54,395 bases of DNA from Candidatus Chloroploca mongolica (lineage in GTDB: Bacteria; Chloroflexota; Chloroflexia; Chloroflexales; Chloroflexaceae). The position numbers and the translations under genes were made by a program. Under the pieces are notes generated by a model that was given only the letters and a program-made list of their open reading frames with translations, was not told the origin of the DNA and made no database searches. Shown piece after piece: positions 9,720 through 18,640 of the stretch; the first letter of the stretch is position 1; each line of letters begins with the position of its first letter. The stretch covers positions 1 to 54,395 of the forward strand of contig NZ_SIJK02000036.1 of NCBI RefSeq assembly GCF_004762035.2, read 5' to 3'.

Positions 9720-11027
9720 CTAAATAAAGGCGCTCATGCCGGTAATGGCCCGACCAACGATAAGGGTATTCATTTCGTGGGTACCCTCGTAGGAATAGAG
9801 TGCCTCGGCGTCGGCGAAATAGCGGGCGACATCGTGTTCAAGCAAAATGCCATTGCCACCGAGCAAGCCACGACCAGTAGCGACAACTTCGCGCATCTTT
9901 TCGCCACAGAAGGCCTTGGCGAGCGAGGCCCGTTCGTGGCTAAGCTTGCCATCGCGGGCAGCGATCTGACTGAGGCGCAGACAGAGCGACTGCATCGCGG
10001 TAAGGTTGCCGAGCATCGAAACGAGGCCACTCTGCACGAGTTGGAAACCGGTGATCGGGCGGCCAAACTGAATGCGCTCATTGGCATAGGCGAGGGTACG
10101 TTCATACGCACCCATAGCCGTACCAGTCATTGCCCAGGCGACAATAGCGCGAGCCATCGCCAACTGACGGGCGACATCGCGGAACGCAGTGACCCCGGGG
10201 AGCCGGTTGGCCTCGGGAACGCGCACATTCTGGAGTTGAATATTGGCATTCTGCACCACCCGGAGCGCGATTTTGCCTTCAAGCTTCTCGACATGGTAGC
10301 CGGGCGTGCCACGTTCGACCACAAAGCCCTTGACCTGATTATCAGCCACATCACGGGCAAAGACCACATTCAGATCAGCGATTGGCGCATTGCCGCACCA
10401 CTTTTTGGCACCATTGATAATCCAGACATCATCTTCGCGACGGGCCGTCGTCAGCAGACCGGCAGCCGTCGCCGAGCCAACCTCAGGCTCGGTGAGCGAC
10501 CAGGTGCCAATCTTTTCAAAGCGTTCCATCGCGGGCAGCCAGCGCTGTTTTTGCTCATCCGAGCCAAACATCCAGATCGAGCCCATTGAGAGGCCCCAAT
10601 GAACCCCCCAGAAGGTGTACATCGAAGGATCGACCCGTGCGAGTTCCATCGCAGCAATGCCAGTCAAGACCGGGCCAAGGGCATCAAGCGAATAGGGGCG
10701 CGAGCCAAAGGTATTCTGGATCATCGCGGCAAACGAAGGCACGAGTTCGTGCGGAAAGTCACCACGTTCCCAATAAGAACCAATCACCGGGCGAACGCGC
10801 TCCTCCATATACGTACGGATTGCCATCTGGATCGCACGTTCTTCATCGGACAACACATCAAGAATATCGTAGAAGTCACCATTGACCGGCGGCAAATGTT
10901 TTGGACGACGTTTGCTCGTAATGCTCTTGAGCAGCAGGCCGATCTCCTGCGGACTGACTCCACCAGGGAATTTCACTTGTTGAAACAGACGTGAGAGACC
11001 AGCAAAGGGTAGCGTGACGGGAGCCAT
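9720..11027 (-). CDS. Acyl-CoA dehydrogenase (glutaryl-CoA dehydrogenase-like)
   Basis: FAD enzyme of 435 residues that oxidises an acyl-CoA thioester at the alpha-beta bond. Seen: an N-terminal helical domain, the flavin-contact TWSLTEPEVGSAT and KKWCGNAPIADLNVVFA, a middle beta domain, and the C-terminal helical domain with RIQFGRPITGFQLVQ. The catalytic Glu is in YEGTHEMNTLIVGRAITG, the position used by glutaryl- and short-chain-type enzymes. The N terminus is about 50 residues longer than typical family members. Monocistronic, with its own promoter and operator candidate. The substrate cannot be fixed from sequence. Confidence 0.88.
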   Translation of the reverse strand: MAPVTLPFAGLSRLFQQVKFPGGVSPQEIGLLLKSITSKRRPKHLPPVNGDFYDILDVLSDEERAIQMAIRTYMEERVRPVIGSYWERGDFPHELVPSFAAMIQNTFGSRPYSLDALGPVLTGIAAMELARVDPSMYTFWGVHWGLSMGSIWMFGSDEQKQRWLPAMERFEKIGTWSLTEPEVGSATAAGLLTTARREDDVWIINGAKKWCGNAPIADLNVVFARDVADNQVKGFVVERGTPGYHVEKLEGKIALRVVQNANIQLQNVRVPEANRLPGVTAFRDVARQLAMARAIVAWAMTGTAMGAYERTLAYANERIQFGRPITGFQLVQSGLVSMLGNLTAMQSLCLRLSQIAARDGKLSHERASLAKAFCGEKMREVVATGRGLLGGNGILLEHDVARYFADAEALYSYEGTHEMNTLIVGRAITGMSAFI

Positions 11028-11140
11028 AGATCTCCTCCGATAAGTAGCGTGCCGCCGGCGACAACACTGTCGTCGGTCGGCGGATCATCGTCGCTCCGCC
11101 ATAAGTTGGGAGGCGCCGATCACGCGTCGACAACACATTT

Positions 11141-11153
11141 AACGCAATGCGTT
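11141..11153. promoter_or_regulatory. Palindromic operator candidate at the acyl-CoA dehydrogenase promoter
   Basis: AACGCAATGCGTT is a perfect 6-1-6 palindrome placed at about +1 to +13 relative to the predicted promoter, where a repressor would block transcription. Size and symmetry would suit a TetR-type regulator, but none is encoded nearby. Confidence 0.45.
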
Positions 11154-11159
11154 ATACAT

Positions 11160-11189
11160 GTTATAGCACACCGGCATAACAACTGTCAA
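11160..11189 (-). promoter_or_regulatory. Promoter of the acyl-CoA dehydrogenase gene
   Basis: On the minus strand a consensus TTGACA (11184-11189), an 18-nt spacer, then TATAAC (11160-11165). Confidence 0.75.
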
Positions 11190-11228
11190 TGAGAGGAATT
11201 ATATGGCTTGGGCTGACGCCTGGCAATT

Positions 11229-11287
11229 CTTGCTTGTGCTGGCGAAAACGGCCCGCTTTGCGAGCCGTTTTCGCCAGCACAAGCAAG
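11229..11287. repeat. Long palindrome in the divergent region
   Basis: CTTGCTTGTGCTGGCGAAAA, then CGGCCCGC, loop TTT, then the complement with a single mismatch: a 28-bp stem. Its outer arm (GCTTGTGCTGGCGA) recurs at 45644-45696 and resembles the arm at 23761, so it belongs to a dispersed family. It lies between two divergent promoters and does not terminate a visible gene. Confidence 0.7.
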
Positions 11288-11338
11288 GTTCTTGGGAGGG
11301 CTGACGCCTCCAGCGAGCACCCAACGTTATGTCATCGC

Positions 11339-11368
11339 TTGACAAGCGAACTTGATGCGGGTTATACT
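11339..11368 (+). promoter_or_regulatory. Promoter of the TAXI-TRAP operon
   Basis: TTGACA (11339-11344), an 18-nt spacer, then TATACT (11363-11368). The leader to the first start codon is about 150 nt. Confidence 0.75.
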
Positions 11369-11522
11369 CCGCACACACACAGACTCTCTTACATAATGAT
11401 GCACAAGCCTCCCCCAGCATAGATCTTTCTCATCGGGTCTGATCGATTCATTCAAGATCAGACCGGCCCAACTAGTTATCGCAGTGACGCGGTCGTAGGA
11501 ATTTGACAAGGAGGTAGGTTAG

Positions 11523-12626
11523 ATGAGAAGCTTTCGTTCGACACGTGGGTTGATGGTCGTTGTCTTGATGATGGTCATGGCCTTAATCCTCGCGGCCTGT
11601 GGTTCAACACCAGCTGCAACGCCAACTGAGGCACCGGCTCCAGCAGCAACAGATGCTCCCGTGGCTGAAGCACCAACCGAAGCCCCCGCTGCCACACCTG
11701 AACCGCCACCAGTTTCAACAGAGCGGTTGCGGCTTTCGTTTGGTGGTGGGCCAGTCGGTGGGGTCTTTCAGGTGTATGCCGATACGCTAGCGATCATTGT
11801 CGCTGATGCGGATCCGAACCTAGAGATCACGGCTGAAGGTACGGGTGGTTCAGCCGAGAACCTGCGGAGCACCAACTCGGGTGACTTCCAGTTTGGCATC
11901 GTGTACGCGGGCGACGTTGCCCTTGGCGCGGCTGGCGAATTGCCCCAGGATCCGACCCAGTACACCAGTGTGCTGGCGGTGGCCCCCCTCTATGGTGGTG
12001 TGATCCACCTGGTCGTCTCTGAGCGCAGTGGCATTCAGAGTGTGGCCGATCTGCCTGGCAAGCGCATTGCGCTGGGCAACGCGGGTTCGGGTGCGGCGCT
12101 CTCTGCCGAGCGCTACTTTACCCATATGGGTCTGATTGATCAGGTGCAGGTTGAATACCTCGGCTATTCGCAGGCTGCTTCGGCGATGGGCGATGGTCAG
12201 CTTGATGGCTTCTGGATCCTGGCTGGCTTCCCCAATGCTTCAGTGACCGAAGCAACCACGGTTACCGACATTCGACTGATCGACGTCTACAATCCTGGCG
12301 TTGAGGGTGGCTTCTTTGAGGCCTACCCCTTCTACTCGGCACGCAATCTGCTTGGCGGGGCATACACCGGTGTTGATGAGGATGTGCCGAGCTTCCAGGA
12401 CACGGCGCTATGGGTTGCCAATGCCGATGTGTCTGAGGATGTTGTCTACAATGCGTTGACAACGGTCTTTGGTGATGATGGGATGAGCCGCTTGCGGGCC
12501 GCCCACCCGTCGGCAAGCGAGGTCGCCCTCGAAAATGGCATTACCGGCATCGGGAGTCGGTTGCATCCCGGGGCTGTGCGCTTCTGGGAAGAGCAGGGCG
12601 TGACGATCCCGGATGAGTTGAAGTAA
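11523..12626 (+). CDS. TAXI-family TRAP transporter substrate-binding lipoprotein
   Basis: Extracytoplasmic solute receptor of a TRAP transporter. Seen: a lipoprotein signal ending in ILAAC (Cys26), a Pro/Ala/Thr-rich linker (about 27-62), then the TAXI fold: LSFGGGPVGGVFQVYADTLA, AEGTGGSAENLRS, GDFQFGIVYAGDVALGA, LPGKRIALGNAGSGAAL. 367 residues including the long linker. The linker would hold the receptor away from the membrane, which fits a lipid-anchored receptor. RBS AAGGAGG lies 9 nt upstream of ATG. The paired permease follows. The substrate is unknown; TAXI receptors commonly bind small dicarboxylates or amino acids. Confidence 0.92.
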   Translation: MRSFRSTRGLMVVVLMMVMALILAACGSTPAATPTEAPAPAATDAPVAEAPTEAPAATPEPPPVSTERLRLSFGGGPVGGVFQVYADTLAIIVADADPNLEITAEGTGGSAENLRSTNSGDFQFGIVYAGDVALGAAGELPQDPTQYTSVLAVAPLYGGVIHLVVSERSGIQSVADLPGKRIALGNAGSGAALSAERYFTHMGLIDQVQVEYLGYSQAASAMGDGQLDGFWILAGFPNASVTEATTVTDIRLIDVYNPGVEGGFFEAYPFYSARNLLGGAYTGVDEDVPSFQDTALWVANADVSEDVVYNALTTVFGDDGMSRLRAAHPSASEVALENGITGIGSRLHPGAVRFWEEQGVTIPDELK

Positions 12627-12656
12627 CAGGTTAACAGGTATATTCGCTTAAACGCA

Positions 12657-12698
12657 GCAATGGTGTTATCCACAAGGCTTGGTGGGTAACACCATTGC
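12657..12698 (+). terminator. Intercistronic hairpin between TAXI receptor and permease
   Basis: GCAATGGTGTTATCCAC ... GTGGGTAACACCATTGC, a 17-bp stem with one mismatch and an 8-nt loop, with no T-run. A partial terminator or mRNA stabiliser would give more receptor than permease, as binding-protein transporters usually need. Confidence 0.5.
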
Positions 12699-12731
12699 GC
12701 AATCTAACGGCCAACTCGATGAGGAGGAGTG

Positions 12732-14933
12732 ATGGCAGGACAGTCCGCCCCCGAACCGGAAAAGAAAAAACCCGAAGAAGATCCGCAGGCAATCCTGGCT
12801 GCCTTGAGCACTCCGAGTACTGAGGATGTGATTCAAGACGAAAAGCTACGTGCAATTGTCGAGAAAGAGGAGCCCTCCACCCGTCAACTCAATCGGTTCT
12901 GGGCAATGGTTGTCTCGGTAATCTCGGTTGGCATGGCTGGTTTTTATATTTATACTGCGGGAACGCTACCGGCCCCGGTACAGTGGCAGCGCGGCTTGTA
13001 TGTGATGTTAACCTTCATCTTGATTCTGCTGCTTTATCCGGCGATTCCACGCAAAAGCAAAGTACGTCCATGGATGGAGAACATCCTTGAGCGGCTGCCA
13101 GGTTGGCTGCGGATGGTGCTTGCGCCAACTTCGGGGCCAAGCTTGATTGATCTCATCTTGATGGCCTTGACTGTTGGTGTCGTTGGTTATTACATTCTCA
13201 ATTTCAAGGAACTTCAATTTCGTGCCGGGGCTTACAACTACAACGATTATATTGTTGCCTCAGTTGGGCTCTTGATTTCACTTGAGATTGCCCGCCGTGT
13301 GCTTGGCTGGTCAATGACCATTATCGGCGGTATGTTCATTCTCTATCTGCGTTTTGGCAGTGTGCTCTATGATATCCCCATTTTGAGCACCTTTGCCCAC
13401 CGCGGACGCTCGGCTGAGCGAACAGCAACCACGCTCTTCTTTGATCAAGAGGGTGTCTTTGGCATCATGGCCAATGTCCTGGTCTCGTATGTTATTCTCT
13501 TCATCTTCTTTGGAGCTTTCCTCCGCAAATCAGGCGCAAGCCGCTTTTTTATTGATCTCCCCCTTGCCCTGGCGGGACGATCGGTCGGCGGGCCAGCCAA
13601 GGTCGCGGTCATTTCATCAGCGCTTTTTGGTTCAATTTCAGGGAGTGCGATTGCCAATACCGTCAGTACCGGAGCTTTTACAATTCCGTTGATGAAGCGC
13701 TCGGGCTTTCGCCCGCACGTTGCGGGGGCCATTGAGCCCTCAGCTTCCATCGGTGGTGCTTTTATGCCCCCGGTGATGGGGGCGGGTGCCTTCCTGATGG
13801 CCGAATTGACCGCGATCCCCTATCCGACGATTGTGCTTATTTCGATCTTTCCCGCGATTCTCTACTTCCTCTCGGTGCTGACCATGGTTCACTTTGAGGC
13901 CAAGAAGTACAACCTGCGCGGGATTGAGACCGGGGTCAGGGCTATCGATATCATTCGTAAAGAGTGGTATATGTCGGTGCCGCTGCTGGTGCTGGTCATT
14001 ATGATGATGTCGGGGTTCTCGCCAGGATATTCGGCCTTCTGGTCGATCCTCTCGTGTGTGGCGCTGATGTATACGATGCCCAACAATGCCGCTGACTTCA
14101 AGAATCCCGCAGCGCTGGGCGGGAGTATGCTGCAGGCGATTGGGCGAAGTACCGTACGCGTCGTACGCAGTGTAATTGAGGCGATGGAAGAGGGTGTGCG
14201 TGATACGCTGGTGATCGGGGCCACGGTGGGTGTGATCGGGATGATTGTCGGCACCATTTATGCCACCGGTATCGGTGGGCGTTTTGCCAAGATCATTACC
14301 GACCTTGCGGGCGGCAACGTAGTGCTGGCCATCCTGCTGATTGGCCTGGCGTCACTCGTGCTTGGCATGGGTGTCCCGGTGACAGCAGCCTATCTGATCA
14401 CGGCGGTGATTATGGTGCCTGCGCTGACCGACCTGGGGGTAGCTTTGATCGCGGCGCATATGATTGTTTACTGGTTTAGCCAGGATAGCAACATTACCCC
14501 GCCGGTCTGTGTGGCTGCCTATGCCGGGGCCGCAATTGCCGGGGCTGATCCCTGGAAGACAGGCTGGACGGCCTTTAAGTTTGCCAAGTTACTCTATGTT
14601 ATGCCCTTCCTCTTTGCCTTCAGCCCGGCGATTCTGCTGATTGGGCATGGCGGTCAGCCGCTGCAAGAGATGATGTGGGGTGAGGTAGCGCTCGCCTTCT
14701 TCTCAGGGTTTATGGGCACGATTGCCTTCTCGGCGGTTTCGATGTTCTATCTGGTACGGCAAACAACCTGGTGGGAATGGACCATTGCCGCCATCGGGGC
14801 TTTCCTCTGTTTCTGGCCCAATCTGGCGACTGATCTGATCGGGATTGCGATTTTTGCTTCGGTCTGGTTCTGGCAGTACTATGATGTGAAGCGCCGGGGC
14901 AAACCCGTTGCCCCAGCCCAACCAGTAACGTGA
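12732..14933 (+). CDS. TRAP transporter fused permease (4TM-12TM)
   Basis: Integral membrane subunit that drives ion-coupled uptake of the solute delivered by the TAXI receptor. 733 residues: a soluble N terminus (about 1-55), several hydrophobic helices for the small (DctQ-like) part, then the large DctM-like part with ISSALFGSISGSAIANTVSTGAFTIP-type motifs, EPSASIGGAFMPPVMGAGAF and GLASLVLGMGVPVTAAYLI. The DSNITPPVC motif is characteristic of TAXI-linked permeases. ATG 12732 follows GAGGAGG; a GTG 3 nt earlier is possible. Confidence 0.93.
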   Translation: MAGQSAPEPEKKKPEEDPQAILAALSTPSTEDVIQDEKLRAIVEKEEPSTRQLNRFWAMVVSVISVGMAGFYIYTAGTLPAPVQWQRGLYVMLTFILILLLYPAIPRKSKVRPWMENILERLPGWLRMVLAPTSGPSLIDLILMALTVGVVGYYILNFKELQFRAGAYNYNDYIVASVGLLISLEIARRVLGWSMTIIGGMFILYLRFGSVLYDIPILSTFAHRGRSAERTATTLFFDQEGVFGIMANVLVSYVILFIFFGAFLRKSGASRFFIDLPLALAGRSVGGPAKVAVISSALFGSISGSAIANTVSTGAFTIPLMKRSGFRPHVAGAIEPSASIGGAFMPPVMGAGAFLMAELTAIPYPTIVLISIFPAILYFLSVLTMVHFEAKKYNLRGIETGVRAIDIIRKEWYMSVPLLVLVIMMMSGFSPGYSAFWSILSCVALMYTMPNNAADFKNPAALGGSMLQAIGRSTVRVVRSVIEAMEEGVRDTLVIGATVGVIGMIVGTIYATGIGGRFAKIITDLAGGNVVLAILLIGLASLVLGMGVPVTAAYLITAVIMVPALTDLGVALIAAHMIVYWFSQDSNITPPVCVAAYAGAAIAGADPWKTGWTAFKFAKLLYVMPFLFAFSPAILLIGHGGQPLQEMMWGEVALAFFSGFMGTIAFSAVSMFYLVRQTTWWEWTIAAIGAFLCFWPNLATDLIGIAIFASVWFWQYYDVKRRGKPVAPAQPVT

Positions 14934-14944
14934 GATCAATTGTT

Positions 14945-14989
14945 TTAGGCACAAAAAAAGCCAGCGTAGCTGGCTTTTTTTGTGCCTAA
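14945..14989. terminator. Bidirectional hairpin terminator
   Basis: TTAGGCAC + AAAAAAAGCCAGC, loop GTA, then the exact complement. It has the same inner core as the hairpin at 3814 but different outer arms. It separates the convergent TRAP permease and the minus-strand cluster. Confidence 0.85.
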
Positions 14990-14995
14990 CATATA

Positions 14996-16759
14996 TTACA
15001 CGTTCGGGACAATTGGCTCGATGCTGGGGTCGTGACCACCAATCTGGCTGCTGCGCAAGACCCAGGCCGAGGCACCCCGTTTGAGAAAAACCTCGATCAG
15101 GGCACGGGCAATGACGGGCGGCAGGACAGTGCGCCAGCTCCGTACAGCTTTGCCAAGGGTTTTAAGTGGCGTGCCACCGCTGCCGAGGATGGGCAGATCA
15201 TATTCCCAATCTTCGCGTGCGCCCCAGGGCGTGAGGACTTCGCGCACATCGCTGCCGAGCGAGAGGAGGGTCTCGAGGCGGCGGGCATTTTCGGGTGTAT
15301 TGGCAAGGGCCGCCTGGAGATCAGGCCGATCACGCAAAAGACGGCCGGTATTGCGGATCGCCGCATAGAGCGCCTGGGCCGAGTCCTGGGCACAATTATT
15401 GGCCGCCCCGACACTGGTACCGCCGCGGCCATCGGCAATGCGATACCGGGCCGTCATCACCTCTAGTTGACGCAGGATCAGATCGAGTGCGGCGAGAGGT
15501 TGACCACCGAGTTCAAACGGATCAGTCACGGCAGGGTGCTTGATCAGCACATCCTGGATCGGGCGCACCCCGGCCCAACCTAACTGGCGATCGCCGCTAT
15601 AACGACTATAGTGGATCGAACCTGCGGTCAGGCCATCAACATTGTGGGCATAGACCTGATTATAGACCAGATCAAAGCTCAATTCATTCGCGAGTGGCTC
15701 AAGGATCACCGTCGCACGGCCAAAGGCAACATGGCCCCAGTAGAGCGGCGTGCGGGCGGCGGGTTCGCGTTTTTCGCCCCCGATGCCGCCAAAGAGATGG
15801 ATCACCAGCGCACGATCCCCGGCTTGCCAGGCAGCACGAGCCGCGTGAGGGGTAATGCCATCCCCGGCAAGCAACACCGTTGTGGCCTGGCCCTTGACGG
15901 CAGCCTGCTTCCACTGTTTAGGCTTCAAATACTCCATGCACTCCGACGTACGATCGGCGTAACTCTGGGGTTCGAGGCGCAGCATCAAGCGTGGGGCCAG
16001 CGCTCGTACGACAAAAGCACCCTCGGCATCCTGGGCACCATAGATATACCAGCCTTGCGCATTGAGGGGCGAGTGCTCGATGCCAGAGGCGGTGCTATTG
16101 GTCACACCGAAGCTATCGGGCACAACCTCGGGCATGCGCACCAATTCTTCGGGGCCAGTGAACGAACTGGATGCCTGATCATAGTGGCGCACACGATAGG
16201 CATCACCGTCGCCTGAAGGCCCGAGAAACTGTACCAGCGCATAGAAACGACCGGTGACCTGAACTGGTTCGGTCGTCACAAAGATGATTGGGGGGCCACC
16301 ATCAGCAGGCTGACGGTCGACCGTCACCTGGCCTTCAAGGCGCACCGTGAGATCATCGAGTGGATGCGCCCCAGCGAGCGACTCAAGTGGATTGACATAC
16401 TCCCAGCCATTGACCCGTTCGGCAAGCACCGTACCCGCCTCGATCGCCTTAAGCGAATCTTCGCTCATATGGACACTGCGGGTGGCCCCCCAGAAACGCG
16501 CATTGAGCGTCAGGTTCGGGAGCCAGCGGAGGCGCACCCTGGCCGCCAGGAGATCCTGATAGGCAGCGGGTACGTGTTCGAGCTCGATCCAACAACCAAG
16601 CACCAATTCACGTTCAGCGAGCGAAGGCAAGATCAAGCGTCCGAGCCAGGCCCCAAGTGGTTGGTAGCGGATAGGATCGGGTACCTGCTGAAGCGGATAG
16701 AAAGCGGGTTGATTGAAGGTAGCCGCTTGATAGCGCTGATAATTGCTGACGGTCGTCAT
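14996..16759 (-). CDS. Conserved hypothetical protein, third gene of a coupled cluster
   Basis: 587 residues, function not established. No signal peptide and no obvious membrane helix. Distinct blocks: VIHLFGGIGGEKREPAARTPLYWGH-type (about 330-355), FDLVYNQVYAHNVDGLTAG, GDRQLGWAGVRPIQDVLIK, and MTARYRIADGRGGTSVGAANNCAQDSAQALY-type. The last contains an N-N-C-x-x-D-S motif that could be catalytic. From memory these blocks resemble cyanobacterial proteins annotated as predicted Abi (CAAX) family proteases, but the canonical EExxxR membrane-protease motif is not seen here. Its start codon directly abuts the stop of the upstream gene. Confidence 0.7.
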   Translation of the reverse strand: MTTVSNYQRYQAATFNQPAFYPLQQVPDPIRYQPLGAWLGRLILPSLAERELVLGCWIELEHVPAAYQDLLAARVRLRWLPNLTLNARFWGATRSVHMSEDSLKAIEAGTVLAERVNGWEYVNPLESLAGAHPLDDLTVRLEGQVTVDRQPADGGPPIIFVTTEPVQVTGRFYALVQFLGPSGDGDAYRVRHYDQASSSFTGPEELVRMPEVVPDSFGVTNSTASGIEHSPLNAQGWYIYGAQDAEGAFVVRALAPRLMLRLEPQSYADRTSECMEYLKPKQWKQAAVKGQATTVLLAGDGITPHAARAAWQAGDRALVIHLFGGIGGEKREPAARTPLYWGHVAFGRATVILEPLANELSFDLVYNQVYAHNVDGLTAGSIHYSRYSGDRQLGWAGVRPIQDVLIKHPAVTDPFELGGQPLAALDLILRQLEVMTARYRIADGRGGTSVGAANNCAQDSAQALYAAIRNTGRLLRDRPDLQAALANTPENARRLETLLSLGSDVREVLTPWGAREDWEYDLPILGSGGTPLKTLGKAVRSWRTVLPPVIARALIEVFLKRGASAWVLRSSQIGGHDPSIEPIVPNV

Positions 16760-17854
16760 TTAGGCCACCTTTTGCTTCTTCTTTTTCGCCTCGCGTTCAG
16801 CCCTGGCTTCGGCAACCTCAGCGACGCGGGCATCGGCATACGCCTTAGCTTCGGCTTCAGTCGCAACGCGTGCGGCCTGGAGATCGGTCGCATCGATTAA
16901 ATTATCACGCACAAGCAAATCGCCAATCGTATCGATTGTCGCGATAGCATGCGAGTGACCATCAGGGGTAAACGCGACCCAGGAAAAATAGTTAGTCGAA
17001 CCATTGTGATGCATCTTGCCCATCGGGACAAACTCGATGACCCCATTGTAGAGCGCCTGGTTCCAGATGCTCTGCGGAAACCACTTCCAGCGCCCGGCAT
17101 AGAGTTTCTCACCGAGACCGTGGAGGGGATCATCGTCACCCCAGAGATGGTAGAGTTTGGCCAGATTTTTAATGCCGATGTCATCACTCATCACGCCGCC
17201 GATCGAGATAACACGGATGGGAGCCTGGCGGAGCAACGGCTTGAGAAACGTCGCGGCACCAATCGCAATCTGCGCCCCACCCGAGAAACCAATAATCGTC
17301 ACGGGCTTGCCACTGCCAATTCGATAGCCACGCAACTGCAGCGCCTCAACAATCTCATTGGCCACCCCCAGGTTATAGATCGGCCCGTAGCGTCGATCAG
17401 CCGAGATCGCCACTTGAAACATATTACGAATATTAATCAGAAATTGAAGCAAATCGTAAGGATTTTTTAAACGACGCTTTTCGAGATATCCCCACATACG
17501 AGCAAAGGCGCGTTCGTTGGTGAGACCGGCATTGGTGACGGAATAGGGATAGACATCAGGCACCACGGTCGTATTCGAGAGGCGCTTGAGCGCCATCTTG
17601 CCCCAATCGATCTCTTCCTGGGGAATACCGGCCGCATCAATCGCCCCGATCCCCGAGAGATAGACCAGAAAATGGGCCTCTTTGCTCTCAGGAATATCGG
17701 CCAACTGAGGCGTGACGTGACCGGGCACAGGGGGCGCTTTGCTCTCACCAAACCAACCGGCCCACCAACCGAGGCTCTCGAAGGGAGCAACTGCAGCCGA
17801 CAGAAAGAGCAGGACAACGGCACCAATGAAGAGCAACCAGAGGAATGAGAGCAT
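16760..17854 (-). CDS. Membrane-anchored alpha/beta-hydrolase-like protein
   Basis: 364 residues. One N-terminal membrane helix (about 3-22), then a soluble domain with PVTIIGFSGGAQIAIGAAT-like sequence, whose G-F-S-G-G fits the nucleophile elbow GxSxG of alpha/beta hydrolases. YLSGIGAI may be the oxyanion-side strand and a late His (GHSHAIATID or MHHNGS) could complete a triad. The C terminus is a charged, probably coiled segment rich in Ala/Glu/Lys (AEAKAYADARVAEVAEARAE). No specific substrate can be named. It overlaps the upstream gene by one base (TGATG), so translation is likely coupled. Confidence 0.7.
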   Translation of the reverse strand: MLSFLWLLFIGAVVLLFLSAAVAPFESLGWWAGWFGESKAPPVPGHVTPQLADIPESKEAHFLVYLSGIGAIDAAGIPQEEIDWGKMALKRLSNTTVVPDVYPYSVTNAGLTNERAFARMWGYLEKRRLKNPYDLLQFLINIRNMFQVAISADRRYGPIYNLGVANEIVEALQLRGYRIGSGKPVTIIGFSGGAQIAIGAATFLKPLLRQAPIRVISIGGVMSDDIGIKNLAKLYHLWGDDDPLHGLGEKLYAGRWKWFPQSIWNQALYNGVIEFVPMGKMHHNGSTNYFSWVAFTPDGHSHAIATIDTIGDLLVRDNLIDATDLQAARVATEAEAKAYADARVAEVAEARAEREAKKKKQKVA

Positions 17855-18507
17855 CAGCGGCCTCCTTTGGGGGGTGATTTCTCATTGGCAAAACGATCCA
17901 GGACATCATCAAGCGCCAGATCAAAGGTCGTCCCCGCAGCGGTCTTGAAGAGCCAATTACGAACCGCAAGAATAGGGCGTCCAATGGTCGCACTGCCGAC
18001 CGTTACAAGGAGATAGCCGAGGCCAACACAGACAAGCGCGGGCCAGAGGGCGCCATTAGCGAGGAAGGTAATGCCCGCAAGTACGACCAGAAAGCTCCAG
18101 ACCGAGAGCACACGGCCAATGAACGTACCGAGGTACGGGATCAGCACCAGAAAGCCAAAGAGATAGGGCGTAGCACCGAGGCCAACGAGACGAATCACGG
18201 TACGAAACGGAATATCATTCGGAAAGAGCACCTGGCCAGTGACCCAGATCGCGATCGCCCAGATAAGCAGCGAGGTCGCAAAAATAATGCCATTGACCAC
18301 CAGGCTCAGGACAAAGCGACCGGGCCGCACCCGATTGACAAAGAGAATGACACTCTGCCCAACGAGCATTGAGGCCCCACCGAGAACCGCAATCACCAGA
18401 ATGATCCAGTTGGTATTAGGATAGCTTTCGACCACTTCAAAGACGCGGGGATTAAGGCGAAGCGCCCCACCGATACCCTGGAGCACATAGCCAAGAAATT
18501 CAAACAC
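17854..18507 (-). CDS. Polytopic membrane protein, first gene of the coupled cluster
   Basis: 217 residues with four to five hydrophobic helices (about 35-60, 65-92, 110-130, 135-155, 155-180) and a charged C-terminal tail ending in EKSPPKGGR. The arrangement is reminiscent of Yip1/YIP-like membrane proteins but I cannot assign a family. It starts with GTG. It overlaps the hydrolase-like gene by one base, so the three products probably act together at the membrane. Confidence 0.65.
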   Translation of the reverse strand: MFEFLGYVLQGIGGALRLNPRVFEVVESYPNTNWIILVIAVLGGASMLVGQSVILFVNRVRPGRFVLSLVVNGIIFATSLLIWAIAIWVTGQVLFPNDIPFRTVIRLVGLGATPYLFGFLVLIPYLGTFIGRVLSVWSFLVVLAGITFLANGALWPALVCVGLGYLLVTVGSATIGRPILAVRNWLFKTAAGTTFDLALDDVLDRFANEKSPPKGGR

Positions 18508-18566
18508 GGCACTGCCTTTTTCTCTATGTATCTGAACTGGGCATGTGTACGATCAGGGTCAGGACG

Positions 18567-18612
18567 CGAATGATGCAATACGCAGGCTTATGCCTGCGTA
18601 TTGCATCATTCG
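18567..18612. terminator. Perfect 21-bp hairpin upstream of the three-gene cluster
   Basis: CGAATGATGCAATACGCAGGC, loop TTAT, then the exact complement. It lies after the DUF1269 gene and before the membrane-protein gene, both minus strand, so it probably ends the DUF1269 transcript. Confidence 0.65.
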
Positions 18613-18640
18613 TATCATACGATCCACGACATGTGCGAGC

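Noticed and set aside
11199-11509. Short ORFs in the gap before the TRAP operon
   Set aside because: They read through a 28-bp-stem palindrome and a promoter, and have no ribosome sites or coding-like composition.
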